Below, one piece after another: positions 60,908 through 64,000 of a stretch of 64,000 bases of DNA. Numbering within the stretch: position 1 is the stretch's first letter; the number at the start of each line of letters is the position of its first letter. A model generated the notes under the pieces. It searched no databases. It was not told the DNA's origin and saw nothing but the letters and a program-made list of their open reading frames with translations. The translations under genes were made by a program, and so were the position numbers. The stretch is from Microglena sp. YARC (taxonomy: Eukaryota > Chlorophyta > Chlorophyceae > Chlamydomonadales > Chlamydomonadaceae), in assembly GCA_022414725.1 (NCBI GenBank), contig CM039464.1, positions 28,033,120-28,097,119 of the forward strand, in the 5' to 3' direction.

Positions 60908-63857
60908 ACACAAGCTGCAGGTGGATGTGGAGAGATGAGGGATAATTTATTCAATGAGAGAGTAGCTGTAAGGACTCCTGCTGCTGCTGCTGCTGTGTAA
61001 AAGCTGCAGGTGGCTGTGAAGAGGTGGACAACGTTTTACGGGATGAGAGATTTGTTTTAAGGAATCCTGCTCCTGCCCCATACAAGCTGCAGCTGGTTGT
61101 GTACAGGATAGATAATATTTTAATGAGAGAGTAGCTGTTAGAACTCCTGCTGCTGCTATATGCAAGCTTCAGCTAGATCGGAGAGGTGGGAGATGTTATA
61201 TTAAATGAAAGAGTACCTGTAAGGACCTTCTGATGCATACCAGTGTTTTTAATTTGAGGGGGGGGGGTCGGGGGGCAGCGCGTCCTGATATCGGGGGGTC
61301 CGGGGGGTGTGGCATTCTACGGAATGGCGACGGAATGGCGACGCGTTGTCAAAAAATGAAACACTGATGCATACAAGCTGCAGGTGGCTGTGGAGAGGTG
61401 AGGGACATTTTATTCAGGGATGTTTCTTCCCGCTATATATACCGATCGCTAGTTTTGACCCCGTTTTGGAGAAATTATCGCTATAGAAAAATAAAAAAAC
61501 AAAGTTTTTTTTTTATTTTGCCTTAAATGCCCCCCAAAAGCTACAAAAAGCTACAAAAAACACTAAAACACTGTCCCTGGAGGAGGCCTAGAACCATAAA
61601 GCTAGAAAAAACCCACTTTCAGGTTTGAAAAAAATCACTGATTTTATTCAATGAGAAGGTAACTGGAAGGGCTCCTGCTGCTGCTGTTTACAAGCTGGCT
61701 GTGGAGAGGTGGGGGATGATTTATTGAATAAATAGTTGTTGTTAGGACACCTGCTGCTGGCGCTGCTTTGTGCAAGCTTTGTGGGTGTGGGGGCCTGGGG
61801 CCGGGGTGGGGGTGGGAGCCCAGGTTGGTCGGCAAACAGTTGGGGGCCCGGGTTGAGGGGCAAACAGTTGGGGGGCCTGGGTTGGGGGGGAAATAGTTGG
61901 GGGGGCTGGGTTGGGGGGAAAATAGTTGGGGGGTCTGGGTTGAGGGGCAAGCAGTTGGGGGGGCCGGGTTGAGGGGCAAACAGTTGGGGGGCCTGGGTTG
62001 GGGGGCAAATAGTTGGGGGGCCTGGGTTGAGGGGCAAACAGTTGGGGGCCCAGGTTGGGGGGCAAACAGTTGGGGGGCCCGGGTTTGGGGGCAAACAGTT
62101 GGGGGGCCCGGGTTGGGGGGCAAATAGTTAGGGAGCCCGGGTTGAGGGACAAACAGTTTGGGGGGGCGGGTTGGGGGGCAAACAGTTGGGGGGCCCGGGT
62201 TTGGGGGCAAACAGTTGGGGGGGCCCGGGTTGGGGGGCAAAATGTTGAGGGGGGCGGGTTGGGGGGCAAACAGTTTGGGGGAGCGGGTTAGGGGCAAACA
62301 GTTGGGGGCCCCAGGTTGAGAGGCAAACAGTAGGGGGGGTCCGGGTTGAGGGGCAAACAGTAGGGGGGCCCCGGTTGAGGGGCAAACAGTTGGGGGCCCC
62401 GGGTTGAGGGGCAAAAATTTGAGGGGGCCGGGTTGGGGGGCAAACAGTTGGGGGCCCCGGGTTGGGGGGCAAACAGTTGGGGGCCCCGGGTTAGGGGGCA
62501 AACAGTTGGGTGGCCCGGGTTGGGGGGCAAACAGTTGGGGGCCCCGGGTTGAGGGGCAAACAGTTGGGGGCCTGGGTTGGGGGGCAAATAGTTGGGGGGC
62601 CTGGGTTCAGGGCAAACAGTTGGGGGCCCCGGGTTGGGGGGCAAACAGTTGGGGGCCCCGGGTTGAGGGGCAAACAGTTGGGGGCCCCGGGTTGGGGGGC
62701 AAACAGTTGGGTGGCCCGGGTTGGGGGGCAAACAGTTGGGTGGCCCGGGTTGGGGGGCAAACGCTGAAACGCACCCGAATAAGGAAGGGCGAGACATCAT
62801 GTATCTTGATCCACGAGCCCACTGCCGTCCCAAGCTTGAGGCTAGTAACAGGCTTGAGCAATGGAACAGAGGTCCCACACGCATGGGGCTCCAGATTGCA
62901 TTCAACCTGAACAGTTGTTTTAGTGTGTGAGTTTGGGGGTGAGGGTGGGGGGTGAAGTGAGTGTGAGTGTTGAGTGTGCGTTTTGAAGTAAGCGTGAGTG
63001 TGAGTGAATTTGGGTGCTTATGTCAGTACATTTAGATGTCAGGTTGCAAGCAAGGCAAGGCAGTGCAGATGCGATAAAGCAGGAATGCGCCCAAGGAGCT
63101 TGTTTCAGTACATGTAGATGTCAGGATGCAAGCAAGGCATGGCAGTGCAGATGCGATAAAGCAGGAATGCGCCCAAGGAGCTTGTTTCAGTACATGTAGA
63201 TGTCAGGTTGCAAGCAAGGCATGGCAGTGCAGATGCGATACAGTAGGAATGCGCCCAAGGTGCTTGTTTCAGTACATTTAGATGTCAGGTTGCAAGCAAG
63301 GCAAGGCAGTGCAGATGCGATAAAGCAGGAATGCGCCCAAGGAGCTTGTTTCAGTACATGTAGATGTCAGGCTGCAAGCAAGCAGAACCAATCAAGCAGG
63401 TATGCACCCAAGGTGCTTGTATCAGTAAGGCCTGGTTCTGTAGTCTGCAGCAGGGTAATTCAAAGCGCACGCTTTTGCGCTTTTGAGCGCTGACTTTTTG
63501 ACCCCCTCTGCGCAGTTTTTTGCAACTCCCTGTGGGCGCAGCAAGCAATTTTTGCGCTTTTTGCACTACAAAGCACAGTTTTTTTTGTTTTCAAGTGCGC
63601 TAAAGCGCTGGCCAATTTGGCAATTCGAAGTACCCTGGTCTGCAGACATAAGGTACCGGTACACCAGCAGACAACGGCCTACAAGATAGTGCCTTACGTT
63701 TCCTCGGGATATACACACATAACTGGTCTGCTGTGCGGGGGGGGGGGGGGGGGCGGGGAGCTCAAGATATAAAACACATACCTGATGTTCCTCATGCTCT
63801 GACGGGGGGTCCCATACCAGCAAGGGGCAGAGGTCGCCTGGTGAAGGTTGAGTGAGA
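51227..63857 (-). CDS. POT1: POT1-type telomere end-binding protein (5' part outside the window)
   Basis: On the minus strand, 63,782-63,857 (PGDLCPLLVWDPPSEHEEHQ) joins in phase 0 to 62,775-62,906 (LKPVTSLKLGTAVGSWIKIH), then 59,416-59,575 (GQLQLVYSSSRSRYGLRDFP). Together these match the second OB-fold region of POT1. Further exons: 57,218-57,309 (VSTVRQILVASSVGGTGVFR then IIARVTE, donor gtaaga), the WQPSD exon in three copies, and the last exon 51,227-51,578 (YTFLLSLLLEDASGQLDARL, GEDAEAFFSF, WLDCCVRVVHLHGASPSPVY), the C-terminal OB fold. POT1 binds the telomeric G-strand and protects chromosome ends. Not all exon joins are resolved: the 52.5-kb exon ends phase 0, while the last exon needs two preceding bases. 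Nearly every exon has extra copies nearby. Confidence 0.75.
51590..51825. repeat. 35-bp minisatellite grown from a POT1 splice acceptor
   Basis: Units of agggaaggaaggggttataa and tcttgtagctgaat. On the minus strand each contains the ttcccttctcagctac-like acceptor context of the last exon. A second block lies at 52,150-52,280. Confidence 0.85.
51826..51884 (-). pseudogene. Partial copy of the POT1 last exon
   Basis: Encodes QLDAVLVGEDADAFFIF-like sequence on the minus strand, matching the start of the C-terminal OB fold, without its acceptor. Confidence 0.7.
51885..52075. mobile_element. Family F / hAT-like insertion inside a POT1 exon copy
   Basis: Ends ataaaaaacactg on the right (the terminal CAGTGTTTT class) and shares ccgtagaatgctacaccccc with the MITE at 61,241-61,366. 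It splits the exon copies at 51.85 and 52.1 kb. The left terminus is not clear. Confidence 0.55.
52076..52147 (-). pseudogene. Partial copy of the POT1 last exon with acceptor
   Basis: After acceptor tttctcag it encodes YTFLLKLLLEEAFGQLDAVL and stops at the insertion. This third copy of the OB-fold start differs from the main exon at several residues. Confidence 0.75.
52526..52604 (-). CDS. POT1 internal exon candidate
   Basis: A 79-bp exon between gtgtttacag and caag/gtcagt. It encodes RVVAVRNKTAGANCVGTILS then EFSDSK. Single copy. Its position between the OB3 pieces fits the insert within the C-terminal OB fold of POT1, but similarity is not decisive. Confidence 0.5.
52730..52845 (-). repeat. 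Family D dispersed repeat
   Basis: Minus strand: cggggtcgctaatttgtgtc and gggaaacccacctcctaggg. Confidence 0.6.
52905..53062 (+). repeat. Family C dispersed repeat
   Basis: Contains tctgggcctccgtgggaaaa, cagttcatcagtgcttgttt and gggcaagtccttttagtcta then acccctggactgcaacatac. Confidence 0.65.
53115..53340. repeat. GGT/GTG-rich microsatellite region
   Basis: Long G/T runs ggtgggtggggggtgggagg and (gtg)n; non-coding. Confidence 0.85.
53383..54230 (-). repeat. Array of a 64-bp exon with acceptor and donor, five copies
   Basis: Units of 178-190 bp each hold, on the minus strand, a pyrimidine-rich/TG-repeat tract, acceptor gcaaccttag, a 64-bp exon encoding CPGQIFRLLGSWSRILLIS then NPG, and a strong donor (gg/gtgagt). 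Exon spans include 53,613-53,676, 53,792-53,855, 53,970-54,033 and 54,159-54,222; the 53.41-53.47-kb copy is more diverged. 64 is not a multiple of 3, so tandem inclusion would shift frame and at most one copy should be used. A donor fragment also lies at 53,070-53,100. Confidence 0.75.
54308..54535. repeat. (GGGT)n and G-rich 20-bp repeats
   Basis: gggtgggtgggtgggtgggt followed by repeats of ggtgtggggttggttgtggg; non-coding. Confidence 0.85.
54583..54895. repeat. 54-bp minisatellite with 12-bp subrepeats
   Basis: Units contain cagaggggcacaggagaaac and two or three caagagcaaat subrepeats; the number of subrepeats differs between units. Confidence 0.9.
55212..55400 (+). repeat. Family F dispersed element
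   Basis: ttttgtgcgacgcgtcacaa, agcgactcggtgtggccc, a G run, then tttctgactagtttagccgt. It faces the inverted copy at 55,840-56,040 across a 44-bp array. Confidence 0.65.
55440..55790. repeat. 44-bp tandem array between inverted Family F copies
   Basis: About eight units of gagattggatatcgggatat and tgggacacaaataagggtgg. Two unit variants (with or without tact) alternate irregularly. Confidence 0.9.
55840..56040 (-). repeat. Family F dispersed element, inverted
   Basis: The minus strand reads caaattgagcgacccagtgc and tttctgacgagtttagccag, ending gcgagacaccgtcggaaaag. Confidence 0.65.
56105..56372. repeat. (AAATGGTAAATGTC)n array
   Basis: Imperfect repeats of gtcaaatggtaaatggtaaa. It abuts the inverted Family A copy. 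Confidence 0.9.
56374..56585 (-). repeat. Family A dispersed element, inverted
   Basis: Full-length on the minus strand, from ggcccaacccccctcttcaag-type hairpin sequence to gcgtcgcttgcgacgctgta. Confidence 0.75.
56608..57011 (-). repeat. Three copies of a short POT1 exon (WQPSD exon)
   Basis: Minus-strand exon starts lie at 57,011, 56,787 and 56,653, each after a cag acceptor (tacaatacag in two). With one base from the preceding exon the last two read D-WQPSDWHSGQLTEQ, which fits the position after IIARVTE in a POT1 OB fold. The first copy is diverged. No GT donor follows; GC (caggctag) is the only candidate. Confidence 0.6.
57218..57309 (-). other. POT1 OB3 first exon (single copy)
   Basis: 92 bp; acceptor ggttgtctgcag, donor ga/gtaagag. 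It encodes SDKEVSTVRQILVASSVGG then TGVFRIIARVTE. It is one of the few POT1 exons here without a neighbouring duplicate. Confidence 0.65.
57485..57773 (-). repeat. Duplicated POT1-gene exon (CMENIHRTDD exon), two copies
   Basis: Minus-strand copies begin at 57,773 and 57,604 after the same acceptor (gagcctgcag or gaggagcctgcag). They encode EGGKRFWCMENIHRTDDSDE and EGGKRFLCMENIHRTDDSGE, each with a conserved HxLxHxxKCVAGEG-type continuation. Spacing 169 bp. The protein match to POT1 is not established; membership is by position and strand. Confidence 0.6.
57837..57985. repeat. Poly-C and (CCACCC)n tracts
   Basis: A long C run followed by cacacacatgagcccccc units; non-coding. Confidence 0.9.
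58120..58745 (-). repeat. Copies of the 3' half of POT1 exon 59,416-59,575
   Basis: Segments at about 58,120-58,190, 58,485-58,555 and 58,665-58,745 repeat the exon end (minus strand ggcctctggggagttcatgc and cgcttgcctcat/gtgcgtg donor). They are separated by accaagtataaaataaaat AT-rich spacers; the 58.7-kb copy is most diverged. Confidence 0.7.
58795..59155. repeat. 63-bp tandem repeat
   Basis: About five units of caagtataatcgaaaacatg and cacataagacaagaatgaaa, partly built from intron sequence next to the exon copies. Confidence 0.9.
59155..59405. repeat. 29-bp tandem repeat
   Basis: Eight to nine units of caagcagtatacacaaagaa then tacacgaaa. Confidence 0.95.
59576..61240 (-). repeat. Array of POT1 exon-start copies with CAG/CTG tracts
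   Basis: About 14 units, mostly 115-125 bp. On the minus strand each has a pyrimidine-rich stretch with cag (acctctccacag or cacctacgcag), then ctgcagcttgtgtacagcag-like sequence matching the start of exon 59,416-59,575. Expanded (CTG)n/(CTGCTA)n tracts occur at 60,555-60,790 and 60,860-60,905, and a G run at 60,425-60,447. Poly-Leu/Ser/Ala frames here are artefacts. Confidence 0.75.
61241..61366. mobile_element. hAT-like MITE, 126 bp
   Basis: Termini CAGTGTTT...AAACACTG; perfect 8-bp target duplicates atgcatac at 61,233-61,240 and 61,367-61,374. The interior is G-rich and related to Family F (ggcattctacggaatggcg). 8-bp duplicates with CA-G termini are typical of hAT transposons. Confidence 0.9.
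61415..61640. mobile_element. hAT-like MITE, 226 bp, second family
   Basis: Ends CAGGGATG and ATCACTG; perfect 8-bp duplicates attttatt at 61,407-61,414 and 61,641-61,648. The interior includes cgctatatataccgatcgct and an oligo-T/A stretch; no coding potential. Confidence 0.85.
61770..62762. repeat. 30-bp GC-rich minisatellite, about 33 copies
   Basis: Units of gggttgaggggcaaacagtt followed by gggggcccc with small variations. It lies in a POT1 intron. Gly-rich and Pro-rich frames are artefacts. Confidence 0.95.
62945..63010. repeat. (GTGAGTGTGAGT)n
   Basis: Short G/T/A simple repeat. Confidence 0.7.
63023..63440. repeat. 82-bp tandem repeat, five copies
   Basis: Units start tcagtacatttagatgtcag and contain gcagtgcagatgcgataaag and gaatgcgcccaaggagcttg, at 63,023, 63,105, 63,187, 63,269 and 63,351. 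Confidence 0.95.
63451..63637. mobile_element. hAT-like MITE, 187 bp, third family
   Basis: Termini CAGGGTAATTC and CGAAGTACCCTG; perfect 8-bp duplicates gtctgcag at 63,443-63,450 and 63,638-63,645. The interior has several gcgc/ttttgcgcttttgagcgc self-complementary blocks. A degenerate relative is at 47,701-47,845. Confidence 0.92.
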
Positions 63858-63924
63858 CTAGAATAGTGCAGGTCTTACCCTTGCATGGACCTTGCCCAAG
63901 GCATCTGCTGCACATGAGATGCCA

Positions 63925-64000
63925 GCTCAAGATATACACACATACCTGGTGCTCCTCATGCTCTGAGGGGGGTCCCATGCCAGTGAGGGGGGTCGCATGG
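63925..64000 (-). pseudogene. Second copy of the POT1 WDPPSEHEEHQ exon end
   Basis: On the minus strand it repeats gagcatgaggagcaccag with the same donor (gtatgtgtg) as exon 63,782-63,857, about 160 bp upstream in gene direction. A one-base loss shifts the frame before EHEEHQ. It continues past the window edge. Confidence 0.65.

Noticed and set aside
60389..60938. Poly-Ser, poly-Leu and poly-Ala proteins
   Set aside because: Translations of CTG/CTA repeats in different frames.
61644..62910. Long Pro/Asn-rich minus-strand and Gly-rich plus-strand frames
   Set aside because: Generated by the 30-bp GC-rich minisatellite.

Overview
The window looks like nuclear DNA of a repeat-dense green alga (chlorophyte or prasinophyte grade; a Cymbomonas- or Pyramimonas-like genome is my guess, not something the sequence proves). 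Evidence for a eukaryote: GT-AG introns whose phases match, a plant-type pseudo-response regulator with a CCT motif, a POT1-type telomere protein, Copia-type and LINE retrotransposons, tRNA-derived SINEs and hAT-like MITEs. Well over 80% of the window is repetitive.

Layout. 1-4.5 kb: tandem repeats, a SINE and dispersed fragments. 4.55-12.15 kb (+): the 3' half of a GT90 (CAP10-like) glycosyltransferase gene in three phase-compatible exons. Its introns are packed with minisatellites, SINEs and extra copies of its own exons. 12.2-15.5 kb: SINEs, dispersed repeats and a satellite. 15,494-21,435: a young, non-autonomous Copia-type LTR element with near-identical 228-bp LTRs and a 5-bp target duplication, interrupted by a 5'-truncated LINE of another family. 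22.5-33.74 kb: one LINE of about 11.2 kb carrying an APE endonuclease, RT, RNase H, a CCHC knuckle and a C-terminal PD-(D/E)xK-like domain (the dual-endonuclease plan known from Dualen/RandI). Its 5' part holds three tandem Josephin-like (ataxin-3-type) cysteine-protease units. 33.9-38.6 kb: a convergent tRNA-Gly(UCC) pair, dispersed repeats and microsatellites. 38,639-44,910 (+): a four-exon pseudo-response regulator (PRR/TOC1-like) gene. Its intron 2 holds a 1.46-kb CTTCAC array followed by seven extra copies of the CCT-completing exon. 45-51 kb: MITEs, SINE-like elements, two LINE 3'-end copies and one unassigned exon. 51,227-63,857 (-): a POT1-type telomere-protein gene, 5' part beyond the window, in which most recognisable exons lie in tandem arrays of exon-plus-acceptor copies.

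Themes. The three host genes have no obvious common pathway (protein O-glycosylation, circadian/light transcriptional output, telomere end protection). All three show the same unusual feature: small tandem duplications that carry an exon or exon fragment together with its splice acceptor. In each gene one copy keeps full coding potential and the others are decayed or are possible alternative exons. The most novel mobile-element observation is the tandem Josephin-like protease region, with Gln, Cys, His and Asn/Asp at ataxin-3 spacing, in the 5' part of the large LINE.

Limits: exon calls come from splice signals, phase and recalled family motifs, without transcripts or searches. The LINE reading frames contain many frameshifts.
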